DNA from: JAVVRP01 sp036654655
GTDB lineage: Bacteria; Bacillota; Clostridia; Christensenellales; UBA1242
DNA length: 21,559 nucleotides
Direction: 5' to 3'
Assembly: GCA_036654655.1 (NCBI GenBank)
Contig: JAVVRP010000009.1
Location: forward strand, 1-21,559
The translations under genes were made by a program, and so were the position numbers. Positions 6,914 through 16,572 of the stretch are shown piece after piece (the stretch's first letter is position 1; each line of letters starts with the position of its first letter). The notes under the pieces are model-generated. The model made no database searches. It was not told the origin of the DNA and saw only the letters and a list, made by a program, of their open reading frames with translations.

Positions 6914-9900
6914 TTAGCGAACTTTAAAACGTTTTCGCATAAAAACAACAAATATCACAATGCCCAAAACAACAACAACTGAAACTACTATAATTGCAAT
7001 TGCAGCCGTGTTTAGTGGCATTTTTTTAATAACCATATAGGAATACAAAAGCCTTCCACTTTTTGTTAATATTTGAATATAGTGCGTTCCTTCTGTTGAA
7101 ATAATTGACGTTTGCAATGGATTGTAGCCTTCTGCCGAAACAACCTTTTCATCGTACAACGTTTCATATTCCCCAACCTTAAATATACAATCACCCATTT
7201 TGTCAACAAGATTTTTTGCGTTAAAAGTGATTACAATATTATCAATTGTTGTTTTTCCCTCTGCAATACTTATGTTTAGTGGAGGCATTGCGTTGTTTAT
7301 CCAAAAATCAAACACAAACTTTTGTTGCAATGAATTGTTGGTTGAAATTTCAAACTGCCATCTTCCTTGCCCAGTTTGAACATCATAAATGGAAATTAAA
7401 AGTGACCTTAATTTTTGATTTGTAGAAAACTTTTTTTCAAGCAAACTTGTAACGTCAACATCATTTTTTGTTACTTTTGATATAACATAATCTCCAAATT
7501 GTTGCCATTCGTATGCCCAACGGCTTTCATTTGGAGCAATTATTTGAAAAGTTAACTTTTCTTCTCTTACTTTAACTCCTCCGGTAATTGCTGAAAAATA
7601 AACTACATATAGCCCCGGCTCTTTTAGCACAAATTTTCTGCCCGAATTTTGACTAGCAACTTTTTCCAAGTAATCAGTTCCATTTTTTGTGATATTTAAG
7701 GTTGGGGTTATTTTTGAATCGTAAAACTGAATTGTGTTTAATGGAATAACTATTGTAACGTCTTCACTGTAAATTGCATTTTCTATTGGTGTTTGTCCAT
7801 TAACTTCAAACACAACATTTTTTATAAATCTTATGGTGTAACTTGCTGATACTGAGGTGCTTGAAATAAACTTATGCACATTTCCAGCAATATCACTAAA
7901 AAACATAACATAATCGCCAGACATGTCTAGTGTTAAAATTGTTTTGTTTGTTTCTGCATTACGTTCTATTTTGGGATTTGTTATTAACTGATTATTAAAA
8001 ATAACTGATACATTAACCAAGTTTTGTTTTGTTCCATAATATGATTGCCAAGTCACTTTTTTAATTGGGTCACTAGAATCTTCTTTTTTCATCACATATA
8101 AGGAAGAAAATCCAGTAAGTGCTGTTGTTGTTCCATCTGTATTATAAATAGAAAAATTTCTGTCCAAAATATTTGAAGTTTGCGTAATAACAGTTATTGC
8201 AATAACTTTTTCAAAGTAGGTAATAACCTTGCCATCTTTTGACACTTCGCCAAAATTTGAAATTTCATAAAGATATGTTGTAAATCCATTTTCAACTGGC
8301 CTTGCTTCCAAAAGTTTTGGAAGCCTTATCATCTGTCCAACTGTGTTTACAACAATTTCATAGTTTTCTGTGTTGATTATATAATGAGAAGAAAGCGTTT
8401 TTGTTACTCCGCCAAAAATGTAAACGTAAGAGTTTCCAGTGGCTTCAACTGGCAAAGCAGTGCCACTTGATGTTAAAATTCTTACGTAATAAAATTCTGT
8501 TGATATATTTGTTAACGTAAAATGTTTAACAATATTATATTTTTCTTCTGTAAAAATGGATGTAAATTTAATTCGTAATTTGTAAGAAGCAAATTCACTT
8601 AAAATTAAACCGCTTTCAATTTGTTCCCACACACCATTTTTATTTTGCATTTCCACAATGCTTTTTAAAGTAGTGTTTTGGCTCATATCTTTAAATCTTA
8701 TTGACACAGGCCCGCTTCCCATTTCTCCTGCAAAAAGGTTGTTCATATTTTCATAGTTAGGCCCCAACAAATTAATTGTTGATTGAATATTTAACAATTT
8801 GATAAATTGTGTGCGATAAGGAATTGCATTTACGTCGTTTTTTGTAAGTGTGGAATATGTGTCAATTTTTATTTCTTTAACTCCGCCATAAATTCCATTA
8901 ACAATTGATTCACTTACTTCAAAAGTTATTTTCCAAACTGTGCCACCAATATTTTCTATAATAAATTTTAAAGCAAGTTCACTTTTGTTTTGGTCAACCT
9001 CATCTCCACTTGAATTTTTATTTGATCTGTAAGATGTTCCATCTTGGGTTACAACAATAATATCTTTTAAAGCATTGTAAATTAATGTAACATTTTTTGT
9101 GGAATAATTCCAAACAACTCCATTTTCATATTTTTGCAATATATCAACTTCACTTTGTAATTCACCATCAGCAAAATCAGACCCAAAAAGAGTGGTAAAT
9201 GTTATTTTTGTCCCATAATTGTCTGTAATTTCATAAACATAAAAATCATTTGCTATTGGGTTGTTAATTGATAGTTTAAAAAATCTTGCATCCGGCAAGG
9301 AAAAGTTTGAAACAGAATACGTTCCTGAAATTATGTCCATTCCACTTTCAAGTGGTGATGTAAAATATGATTGATTAGATAAATTATAAACGTCAATTTC
9401 ACCTTGGTCACTTCTGTGCCGAGTTATTTTTATACTTGTTGCAAAAATATTTGTTAGGTTTTCAATGCTTGCTGGAATTTGAACAATAATTCCTTCACCT
9501 TTTAAATTTAAATTTTTTATTTGCTTGTCATTAAAATGAAAAACTTTAAGGTTTTCACTCAAAATTCCAATTTTTAAACTTACATCTTTAAATTGAGGTA
9601 CATTTCCAAAAATAATGGTTTGAAGTTGTTCACTTGGCAACAAATTAACAATGTCTTTTAAGTTATGCACCACCCCGTTTGCATCAAAAATTTGATTTGC
9701 TTCTAAGTATGGTGAGAAAAAATATTTGTTTGCATTTATTGTAATATTACACCATTTGTAATTAAAAAAGTTTGTCTCAATTAAGTTAAACGAATCTTTT
9801 GAATACACAGTCATGCTTTCATCAAATTTGCTTGCAAAAAGAGATTGCCCTTTACTTGTAACAGTTGTCCATTTTAAAATTTCTGTGCTTGGCTCAGAAA

Positions 9901-12900
9901 GTTTTTGGGCACTAACATCGGTTACAAATATTGTGTAAATTGTTAAATTCCCCGCCCAATCTACTTCAACTATTTCATAATATTTTCCACTTTCAAAAAT
10001 ATCAAGTGAATACAAATCCATAAATTGTGTTGAAGAGTTAAACAGTTCAACACTTGTTTCTCCTCCTAATGGATATTTATTTACAACTTCTTTGTAAAAA
10101 ATTGAACAAAGGCCCTGACCTGTTAAATCCTTGGAAATTTCTATTGTGCTTGCCAGTGAAGCCTTGTCCACAGAAAATGCAAAATATCCAAACTTACTGT
10201 TAACACTTGTGGTTGAAATGTTTTTACAAGGAGCAACGTCACGCAATAAATTTACGGCTATTCCACTTTCCAAAACAAGTTTGTTTATGTTTTTGTCTGG
10301 CGCAATCTTATCAATAACAATGCTTTTTGTTGTGCTGTAAAATCCAGTGTTAAACATATCACTTCTTCCCTCATAACTGAGTTTAAAATCAATTTGTTTA
10401 ACACTTCCAAAATTTCCAATATTTAAGTCAAAATAATTATTTTGCTCATTTGAAATAATTGTTTCAGGCGCAATTTTTTTTATTGAAGGAAGTCCAGAGT
10501 CGTAATAAATTGTGTATTCAATTTTTGTTTTGTCAATTTTTGCCATAAATTCATTCAAACTATCTTGCCAACTTATTCTTACAATATCTTTGTTTGTAAA
10601 AAATTTATTGTTTATGCTTTGAAATTCATTGTTTTGTACATCTAAAATGTTAAACTTTGGTGACTCGTTAATAATTTGAAACACAAATATAAAAGCAGAA
10701 TCGGCCGTTTTTGTTACATCAAATGTGGATATTTCTACTTGATAAAATCCTGCATCCTTAAAATAGTTTCTGTCCGTTTCTCCCATGTCTAAAATATTAT
10801 AAAAGCCGGAATTATTTGCAACATCTGTAATTTTTGTTTGATAACGAATTTTTCCATTAATCAAATTTTGATAATTTGTTGAAAATCTTATTGTTGCTTT
10901 TATTTTATAATTTAAAATATTGTTTTCGGCGGGATCACCATCTTTAAGTGGAGGTGCATATTTGTTTGCCGTTGGTTTAAACTTGTTTTCCAAATTGAAG
11001 TAATCATAACCATATTTCCATTCTGGAACAAACAATTTAACGGGCAATTTGTTTGTTCTTAAAATGGTTTTTTCGCCTGCACCTTCCAAATTTTTTACAA
11101 TGTAAATATTGGTAAAAAAATCATCTGTTACTTGTGCTTTAATTGCACCACCAACAAGTGAAACAAGTTCTACGTTTCCATTTCCCAAATCAATTACTTC
11201 TGGCATTGTTATAACGTCATTTCTGTCAATATAAAATGTTATTTCACGAGTGTTAAAATCTTTTCTTGATGCAATATTTCCATCCGCGCCTGCAAGTGTT
11301 GCATAAGTTCTGGTTAAAACATACTTACCTGCTCTGGTCTGAGAGTTTTGCATTTCGCCATTAAAATAGTATTCCAAATTAATATCACAAACTCTAAAAT
11401 CACCTTCAAGCGCTGTTAAATCAATTTTATTTGTTCTGTCCCAAACAACAATATTTGATAATGCAACTAATGAGTAATCCATGTAATTTTTATGAATATA
11501 TTCTGCTTGCTCAATTTTTATTGTATCATTTCTTGGCATTGTTACAAAAGGATAAAATTTTATTTCAAGTTTTTCAACTTCAATAATCCCAACATTGGGT
11601 GCTGGATTGAATCTGAGGTGAAGCACTTCGTTACTATATTTTAATGTTTGCGCGTTTGTTGGAGCATAAAACTGTTGCTTTACATTTTGCTCTGTTATAA
11701 TGTTTCGGGCCAAATTAAGAGTGGACTGCCCCCCACTTGCATTTTTGAAATAAAGTTCAGTGGCAGAGCAATCAGAACTTACTTTAACATTAAAAATTGT
11801 GCTTGGATAAGTTGTAAAAACATCTGATGGTATTTCAGATTTTATTGTTTTTGTGTTACTTAAATCTCTTACAAAAAACATATAAGATGTTTCATTTGCA
11901 TTGCCGTTTGCATCCAAAAACAATATTTCGTGACTTGAATTATTATTTTTAACATTTATTGGTTGATTTCCCCCAACAGAAAGATAAACATCTTGAATTA
12001 TGGGCACACTAAGCCAAAGTTTGGAACCTAACAAATTTTTATTTAAACTTGTATCAGTAATTAAAAACGAAGATTTTAACTGAGGTGAACTAATCATATT
12101 TTTAAGCCAATTAAATGAAATGTTTGTTGGATCCAAATTGTTAAATAAAATTACTTTGTTTTTTCCCCACACAACAGTGGAATTTGCCCCAATAACATTT
12201 ATGGCGTTTACTGGCGATATTTTGTTTGCAATAATTTGAAGCAACACTGGATTTGAATTATCTAACATAACATATTTAAAACTTTCATGTCCGGAAGTGT
12301 CCGTTATATGAAAAATGTATAAACCGGACTGAGATTGCAACGTTCCTTTAACATAAGGCAATGGGCTGTTTGCTATGTCACTTGAAAAATTTAAATTAGC
12401 CTGTGCTGGAATTGCACTTGCAGAATCTAAAAGATTACGCAAATTAACAAATCCATTTTCTTGGGATCCAAAAGAACTGTTTGCATAGTATTCGCCAACT
12501 ATTGGTTGTAGCGGAATTCTTATGTATTCACATTGTGTTGGAGTTCCGCTTCGCTTTTCATTCCACGTAACTGCAAAAAATTGATTTGTATACAATGTTT
12601 TTAACTCATCACCAGCAATAACGCTATTCCCAAATCCATACGAAGCGGTATATGCTTTTATTTCGGAAATTTGCTCATCGTCTATAACAAAATTTAAACT
12701 TTTGGAAGATATTGTTTCTCCTGAGCCATATTTTGCTGATAATGTTACAGTATATCTGCCTCCCGCTTTAAAAATTTGAGTTTGCGATGGTTCAACAACT
12801 GTTGTTGTGCTTGTTTGCGTGCCAAATGGAGTGTGCATAACAGTTAACTTTGTTGGAGCATCAAATGGAGAATTAACTGTTGCATATTTTACACTTACTT

Positions 12901-14416
12901 CCTCACTTAAAAATTCGTCGGCGTAAACATCGTTGCCAACCGCACCACCATTAATTATTTTTTTAACTTCAAACTTTGAAGTTACATTAGAAATTTTGAA
13001 ACAAAACCATTGGTTAGAAACAAGTATTGGATTTTGTGGGTTAAGGTTATCATATGTGCACGCATTAACCAAATAAGTTCCTACTTCCGAAAAAGCAGAC
13101 GTAATTGCAAGCCCTTGGGCTGGCAAAAAGGACGAGCCTTCTAGTTTCCAATATTTTGATAAAGAAAGCGAATTTGTTGCTCTGAAAAACACCGGCGTTT
13201 GATTTGTTGACGAAATTTTATTTGTGTTATCTATAAAATATTTTGAAAAGCCTTCAAAATTATTTGTATAATTTAACAAAAAATTTGAATTGGTTGAAAG
13301 ATAAGAAAAGTCCGTTCTAAGTTCTTTATCATTTTGCAAGTCTATGTTACCATTATTATCAAATTTACAAAAATTTTCTTGCGAACCACTTACTGTTGAA
13401 TGAAAAAGTTGCGCACCCAAAACTTTAAGTTGAACAATTGGCTTTGTTTGAGGATTGTTGAGTTCTTCAACAACAGTTGAACCTTGGTATAATATTTTTT
13501 GTATTGGTAAAAATTGAATTTTATATTCTCCAATGTTGTTAAACACCATTGAAATTAAACTATCTTGTTTATTAACAAACACCAAACTTTGCGTGGCTGG
13601 TTCTTTTACAACAGCGTTATTAACCACACTAATGGTTTGAACGTTTGTCATATTTGCATAAATATAAGTCAATTTAATTTTGTAAAAATTTCCATCAAAA
13701 GTTAATTTTGGATATTGTTGAAATTCTGATTTAAATTCATATGCAGAATAAAATGATTGTGCAATCTCAGGTGCTTTTGGTGTTGCGTTTGATATTGTTG
13801 AAACATCATAATTTGAAGATGCCAAAATGTAAATTGTGTATGTGAAAGACTTTTCCACAAGTTTTGATTGCGGACCTGAATAATATGTAAAACTAAATAT
13901 ATATTTTCCGTAATCGTCATTTGCTTTTGAAAAATTTGAACAATCAAAAACCAAATAAAAAATATCTCCGTTAAGGTTTGAACCATCTTCTGCTAAAACC
14001 GAAGCCGTTTTAAAATGCCTGAGTTCTCCCTGCTCTTTTTTTGCAAGCAAGTTGATTTTAGAATTATTTAATTGCATAACGTTTGCCTGCGTATGCTTTT
14101 CTAATTTAAAATTAATTGACGATACTTCATTTGTAATTGCGCTAAACGTGTTTTCTGTTACTTTTGTGGGCCCCACCATCCCTGTATTTTCTGTTACCGT
14201 GTTAAAATTAATTGCAATTTTTGTTGAAGAATCTGCCCTAACTGCATAGTTGTCCGAAAGCAAAATTGGGGCGTTTGACCCTTGAACAAGCCGTACACAA
14301 AATTCCACTGGTTCACCCATGGCAAGTGCTGATGCCGTTTGAAAAACCAGCAAAAAAGAAAAACAACTAAGTACTGTAAAAACCAACCCTAAACAAAGTT
14401 TGAAATTTTTTTTCAA
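6914..14416 (-). CDS. Giant secreted protein with C-terminal membrane anchor, probable array of Ig-like beta domains
   Basis: The product is 2500 residues from the TTG at 14416, chosen because GGAG sits 8 nt upstream and the protein then opens with a textbook signal peptide: MKKNFK, a hydrophobic core, and cleavage after QTASALA (about residue 32). The frame is open to an upstream TTG at 14473, but that adds 19 residues ahead of the signal. At the C-terminus a hydrophobic helix (about 2470-2493) is followed by MRKRFKVR, a stop-transfer tail; no LPXTG sorting motif is seen. In between, segments of the form GxYxxxxxDxxGN followed by a short strand and a D/N-x-x-x-P linker recur (about residues 700, 1070, 1230, 1370, 1480, 2170 and 2270). 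These resemble strands and linkers of bacterial Ig-like/cadherin-like domains, though the repeats are highly divergent. No enzyme motif was recognised. It is probably an adhesin or cell-surface structural protein; the exact role is unknown. Confidence 0.85.
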   Translation of the reverse strand: MKKNFKLCLGLVFTVLSCFSFLLVFQTASALAMGEPVEFCVRLVQGSNAPILLSDNYAVRADSSTKIAINFNTVTENTGMVGPTKVTENTFSAITNEVSSINFKLEKHTQANVMQLNNSKINLLAKKEQGELRHFKTASVLAEDGSNLNGDIFYLVFDCSNFSKANDDYGKYIFSFTYYSGPQSKLVEKSFTYTIYILASSNYDVSTISNATPKAPEIAQSFYSAYEFKSEFQQYPKLTFDGNFYKIKLTYIYANMTNVQTISVVNNAVVKEPATQSLVFVNKQDSLISMVFNNIGEYKIQFLPIQKILYQGSTVVEELNNPQTKPIVQLKVLGAQLFHSTVSGSQENFCKFDNNGNIDLQNDKELRTDFSYLSTNSNFLLNYTNNFEGFSKYFIDNTNKISSTNQTPVFFRATNSLSLSKYWKLEGSSFLPAQGLAITSAFSEVGTYLVNACTYDNLNPQNPILVSNQWFCFKISNVTSKFEVKKIINGGAVGNDVYADEFLSEEVSVKYATVNSPFDAPTKLTVMHTPFGTQTSTTTVVEPSQTQIFKAGGRYTVTLSAKYGSGETISSKSLNFVIDDEQISEIKAYTASYGFGNSVIAGDELKTLYTNQFFAVTWNEKRSGTPTQCEYIRIPLQPIVGEYYANSSFGSQENGFVNLRNLLDSASAIPAQANLNFSSDIANSPLPYVKGTLQSQSGLYIFHITDTSGHESFKYVMLDNSNPVLLQIIANKISPVNAINVIGANSTVVWGKNKVILFNNLDPTNISFNWLKNMISSPQLKSSFLITDTSLNKNLLGSKLWLSVPIIQDVYLSVGGNQPINVKNNNSSHEILFLDANGNANETSYMFFVRDLSNTKTIKSEIPSDVFTTYPSTIFNVKVSSDCSATELYFKNASGGQSTLNLARNIITEQNVKQQFYAPTNAQTLKYSNEVLHLRFNPAPNVGIIEVEKLEIKFYPFVTMPRNDTIKIEQAEYIHKNYMDYSLVALSNIVVWDRTNKIDLTALEGDFRVCDINLEYYFNGEMQNSQTRAGKYVLTRTYATLAGADGNIASRKDFNTREITFYIDRNDVITMPEVIDLGNGNVELVSLVGGAIKAQVTDDFFTNIYIVKNLEGAGEKTILRTNKLPVKLFVPEWKYGYDYFNLENKFKPTANKYAPPLKDGDPAENNILNYKIKATIRFSTNYQNLINGKIRYQTKITDVANNSGFYNILDMGETDRNYFKDAGFYQVEISTFDVTKTADSAFIFVFQIINESPKFNILDVQNNEFQSINNKFFTNKDIVRISWQDSLNEFMAKIDKTKIEYTIYYDSGLPSIKKIAPETIISNEQNNYFDLNIGNFGSVKQIDFKLSYEGRSDMFNTGFYSTTKSIVIDKIAPDKNINKLVLESGIAVNLLRDVAPCKNISTTSVNSKFGYFAFSVDKASLASTIEISKDLTGQGLCSIFYKEVVNKYPLGGETSVELFNSSTQFMDLYSLDIFESGKYYEIVEVDWAGNLTIYTIFVTDVSAQKLSEPSTEILKWTTVTSKGQSLFASKFDESMTVYSKDSFNLIETNFFNYKWCNITINANKYFFSPYLEANQIFDANGVVHNLKDIVNLLPSEQLQTIIFGNVPQFKDVSLKIGILSENLKVFHFNDKQIKNLNLKGEGIIVQIPASIENLTNIFATSIKITRHRSDQGEIDVYNLSNQSYFTSPLESGMDIISGTYSVSNFSLPDARFFKLSINNPIANDFYVYEITDNYGTKITFTTLFGSDFADGELQSEVDILQKYENGVVWNYSTKNVTLIYNALKDIIVVTQDGTSYRSNKNSSGDEVDQNKSELALKFIIENIGGTVWKITFEVSESIVNGIYGGVKEIKIDTYSTLTKNDVNAIPYRTQFIKLLNIQSTINLLGPNYENMNNLFAGEMGSGPVSIRFKDMSQNTTLKSIVEMQNKNGVWEQIESGLILSEFASYKLRIKFTSIFTEEKYNIVKHFTLTNISTEFYYVRILTSSGTALPVEATGNSYVYIFGGVTKTLSSHYIINTENYEIVVNTVGQMIRLPKLLEARPVENGFTTYLYEISNFGEVSKDGKVITYFEKVIAITVITQTSNILDRNFSIYNTDGTTTALTGFSSLYVMKKEDSSDPIKKVTWQSYYGTKQNLVNVSVIFNNQLITNPKIERNAETNKTILTLDMSGDYVMFFSDIAGNVHKFISSTSVSASYTIRFIKNVVFEVNGQTPIENAIYSEDVTIVIPLNTIQFYDSKITPTLNITKNGTDYLEKVASQNSGRKFVLKEPGLYVVYFSAITGGVKVREEKLTFQIIAPNESRWAYEWQQFGDYVISKVTKNDVDVTSLLEKKFSTNQKLRSLLISIYDVQTGQGRWQFEISTNNSLQQKFVFDFWINNAMPPLNISIAEGKTTIDNIVITFNAKNLVDKMGDCIFKVGEYETLYDEKVVSAEGYNPLQTSIISTEGTHYIQILTKSGRLLYSYMVIKKMPLNTAAIAIIVVSVVVVLGIVIFVVFMRKRFKVR

Positions 14417-14521
14417 AATATCATCTCCATCACAAGAACATTTTAGCACAAATTTAACTGTTTCTCCAAACAAAACTCAACATATTTATACATATTTATT
14501 AGTTTTGTTTTATTTTTCCAA

Positions 14522-14550
14522 ATTATACCCTTTTAAGCAATAAAATATAA
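14522..14550 (-). promoter_or_regulatory. Candidate promoter of the giant surface protein gene
   Basis: A perfect minus-strand TATAAT (14522-14527) has TTATAT (14545-14550) 17 nt upstream. Transcription would start near 14515, giving a leader of about 100 nt to the TTG at 14416. It overlaps the plus-strand promoter candidate of the divergent amidase gene, so the two may compete. Confidence 0.5.
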
Positions 14551-14595
14551 TATATTAGCACTTTTTTCATTTTTTTAAAAATTGATGAATATTAT
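14546..14595 (+). promoter_or_regulatory. Candidate promoter region of the amidase gene
   Basis: Two -10-like hexamers occur on the plus strand: TATAAT at 14546-14551, giving a leader of about 43 nt, and TATTAT at 14590-14595, which ends 5 nt before the ATG and would give a leaderless message. Neither has a good -35, and no Shine-Dalgarno sequence lies between them and the ATG. Confidence 0.35.
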
Positions 14596-14600
14596 ATTTT

Positions 14601-15281
14601 ATGTTTTTAACCATTAAAAAACAAACTTTAATTTTGATTGGAGTTTTGCTAACAATTTTTATTGCTTGCGTAAGTTTGCCCAGCATTGTTGTTTTTAGCC
14701 CAAAAACAGAATTTGTTATTGTTATTGATGCTGGACACGGCGGACGTGACGGGGGCTCTGTTGGAATAAACACAAAAGTAACAGAAAGTGAATTAAATTT
14801 ACGATATGCATTTTCACTTAAAACAAAATGTGAGAATTATGGAATAAAAGTTATTATGACAAGAACCGACAATAACGGCTTGTACACTGTGTTTTCTGAA
14901 AACAAAAAAAAAGATGACATGAGGGCACGAGAAAAAATTATTTATGAAAGTAATGCCGACCTTGTTATTTCTTTGCACATGAATAGTTTTGCAAACAGAA
15001 ATTATAAGGGTGCGCAAGTGTTTTTTAAAAAAGAAGATGAGAGCGGAAAATTTTTGGCAAAAAACATTCAAACTGAAATGCTGTTAAAATTGCCAAATGC
15101 AAAAAAAGAAATATTGGTGGGGGATTATTATTTGCTTAATTGCACAAATATTCCTTCAATAATTATTGAATGCGGATTTCTTTCTAATGCAGACGAAGAA
15201 CTTTTGTTACAAGATGAAAATTATATTAATCTTGTATCGCAAACAATATTTTGCGGAATTATTAATTTTTTGGGTCAATAA
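14601..15281 (+). CDS. N-acetylmuramoyl-L-alanine amidase, Amidase_3 type, CwlD-like
   Basis: The enzyme cleaves the amide bond between N-acetylmuramic acid and L-alanine in peptidoglycan. The 226-residue protein has an N-terminal signal anchor (about residues 8-33). The Amidase_3 domain carries IDAGHGGRDGG (zinc ligand H46), the glutamate of TESELNL (E62), SLHMNSF (H126) and IIECGFLSN (catalytic E190). Length and the YLL...ECGFLSNADE end resemble Bacillus CwlD, which makes muramic-delta-lactam in the spore cortex, so a sporulation role is possible but unproven. No cell-wall-binding repeats are present. The ATG lacks a recognisable ribosome binding site, unlike the minus-strand genes here. 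It diverges from the giant surface protein gene. Confidence 0.92.
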   Translation: MFLTIKKQTLILIGVLLTIFIACVSLPSIVVFSPKTEFVIVIDAGHGGRDGGSVGINTKVTESELNLRYAFSLKTKCENYGIKVIMTRTDNNGLYTVFSENKKKDDMRAREKIIYESNADLVISLHMNSFANRNYKGAQVFFKKEDESGKFLAKNIQTEMLLKLPNAKKEILVGDYYLLNCTNIPSIIIECGFLSNADEELLLQDENYINLVSQTIFCGIINFLGQ

Positions 15282-15626
15282 TATTTTTTTTCAATATTTA
15301 ATTAATATTTAATATATTTGTTACACATATTTGCGCTTATTATTATTTATTATGTGCATTTTATTAAATTATTAAATATTAGATTACGTTTGTATTTTAT
15401 ATTAAATGATACAAATTAGATAATAAAAATTAAATTAACTAATAACTTTTAGATTATTATTAGTTTTTAATTATTATTATTTAATTGTTATTAGTTTTTT
15501 ATTATTATTAATTTTTATTATTATTAATTTTTATTATTATTAATTTTTATTATTATTAATTTTTATTATTATTAATTTTTAGTTGATTAACAATTTAATT
15601 TATTTGTTGTTGTTTATTTTTGAAAA
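15282..15626. other. AT-only intergenic region
   Basis: These 345 bases between the amidase and YugP-like genes are almost purely A and T. No coding frame or convincing terminator hairpin is seen. The right half holds a tandem repeat array and the far right end the YugP promoter candidate. I looked for DnaA-box clusters (TTATNCACA) and found none. Confidence 0.75.
15501..15580. repeat. Five perfect tandem copies of a 16-bp AT-only repeat
   Basis: The unit ATTATTATTAATTTTT is repeated five times without change (15501-15516, 15517-15532, 15533-15548, 15549-15564, 15565-15580). A one-mismatch copy (ATTATTATTAGTTTTT) lies at 15453-15468, with degenerate copies between. The array ends about 30 nt before the -35 region of the YugP-like gene. 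Perfect identity suggests recent copy-number change. Confidence 0.97.
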
Positions 15627-15638
15627 ATGTTATATAAT
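15610..15638 (+). promoter_or_regulatory. Candidate promoter of the YugP-like gene
   Basis: A perfect TATAAT (15633-15638) has a weak -35 TTGTTT (15610-15615) 17 nt upstream. Transcription would begin near 15645, exactly at the second in-frame ATG, predicting a leaderless or nearly leaderless mRNA. Confidence 0.45.
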
Positions 15639-15644
15639 ATAATA

Positions 15645-16352
15645 ATGAGCATTATTTTATGGTTGCTTTTTGGAATATTAATTTTGTTTATTTTGGGAGG
15701 AATTTCTTTTGCAAATTTTTCTTTCGCGCAATTTTATGATGTATACAAAAAAAATAAAATGATTTGCGGTTTTTGTGGTACCGCGCAAGATTTAATTGAG
15801 CATACAAGTGCAAAATATAATTTAAACATTAATGTTGAAATTGACAACAACGAACTTTGTGAAAGATATTCTCCATTTTCTAACACTCTTTTTATTTCTG
15901 CGGAAAATGCAACCAGCAATTCCGTTTCGGCTTTAACAATTACTGCACATGAACTTGGCCATGCAATATACGCAAAACAAAATCCTACAAAAACAAAACA
16001 ATATTTTAAAAAAATTAAGCCTCAAAAGTTTTTTTCACTTTTGTTGCCTATTTTAATTTTAAGCGGACTTGTTTGCTGGCTTACATTGCCAACAGTTTTG
16101 CCGTCCATTATTATTTTTGGGTTTGCATTTTTAATATTTTTAACATTAATTTTTGCAAAACTTTTAACCGTTAAATTTGAAAATACGGCATCAAAAATTG
16201 CAGTTGAAATTCTTGTGTGTGCAGGACTAAATAAGCAAAATTTAAAACACTCTCAAAAACTTTTAAAAGAAGCCAAAAACACTTATGTTGCTGGGCTGTT
16301 CCGCTGGCTTCTTGCGTGGACAGGTTGCATTAACAAAATTAATTTAATGTAA
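15645..16352 (+). CDS. Zinc-dependent membrane protease, YugP-like (Zn_peptidase_2)
   Basis: This is a putative membrane-bound neutral zinc metallopeptidase of the YugP family, whose substrate is unknown. From this ATG it has 235 residues, close to the family's usual length. One N-terminal helix (about residues 2-24) is followed by a soluble segment and the HELGH zinc motif (H102, E103, H106). Two helices lie near 132-175, then KFENTASKIAVEIL, which matches the family's third-ligand region (glutamate near 179). An in-frame ATG at 15627 adds six residues, but the TATAAT box lies between the two ATGs and neither has a ribosome binding site. The gene converges on the recR operon, with a shared terminator between. 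Confidence 0.85.
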   Translation: MSIILWLLFGILILFILGGISFANFSFAQFYDVYKKNKMICGFCGTAQDLIEHTSAKYNLNINVEIDNNELCERYSPFSNTLFISAENATSNSVSALTITAHELGHAIYAKQNPTKTKQYFKKIKPQKFFSLLLPILILSGLVCWLTLPTVLPSIIIFGFAFLIFLTLIFAKLLTVKFENTASKIAVEILVCAGLNKQNLKHSQKLLKEAKNTYVAGLFRWLLAWTGCINKINLM

Positions 16353-16357
16353 ATAAA

Positions 16358-16380
16358 AAGGGATGATATTATCAACCCTT
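16358..16380. terminator. Terminator between convergent YugP-like and recR-side transcripts
   Basis: AAGGG/CCCTT, one A/A mismatch, then TGAT/ATCA form a hairpin with a three-base loop. In the minus-strand direction it is followed by TTTTTATTT, a good U-tract, so it mainly ends the recR-side transcription unit. On the plus strand the tail is only AT-rich. Confidence 0.75.
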
Positions 16381-16391
16381 AAATTATTATT

Positions 16392-16550
16392 TTATATTAT
16401 TAATTCATTTTCTTTTATTTCTTGCTTTTTTGTTCCGCCATTTCCAAGCACAATCGCATATGTTTTTTTAAGTTCCGCATCTCCACAAATAACAGCCATT
16501 GGTTCGTGCCCCAATATTACTGGATAATTGCATATTTTATCAATTTTCAT
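16392..16550 (-). CDS. Small protein of unknown function, 52 residues
   Basis: The frame starts at the ATG at 16550, where AGGAGGG ends only a few bases upstream, the strongest ribosome binding site in this part of the window. It runs to a stop just before the operon terminator. The product begins MKIDKICNYPVILGHEPMAV, has two cysteines (residues 7 and 22), no membrane helix, and a lysine/glutamate-rich C-terminal end. I recognise no family. A longer upstream frame (to 16616) is open but unsupported. A promoter candidate at 16573-16601 gives it a short leader of its own, so it need not depend on recR transcription. Confidence 0.65.
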   Translation of the reverse strand: MKIDKICNYPVILGHEPMAVICGDAELKKTYAIVLGNGGTKKQEIKENELII

Positions 16551-16572
16551 ATTCCCTCCTGAACTTGCCCAC

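Noticed and set aside
14417..14473. Upstream TTG start for the giant protein
   Set aside because: The internal TTG at 14416 has a well-placed GGAG and begins a standard signal peptide; the extra 19 residues contain charged residues and cysteines ahead of it.
15501..15580. CRISPR array
   Set aside because: The 16-bp units are directly adjacent with no unique spacers and no cas genes are present.
15282..15626. Replication origin suggested by AT-rich iteron-like repeats
   Set aside because: There is no dnaA or dnaN gene and no TTATNCACA box cluster; repeats alone are not enough.
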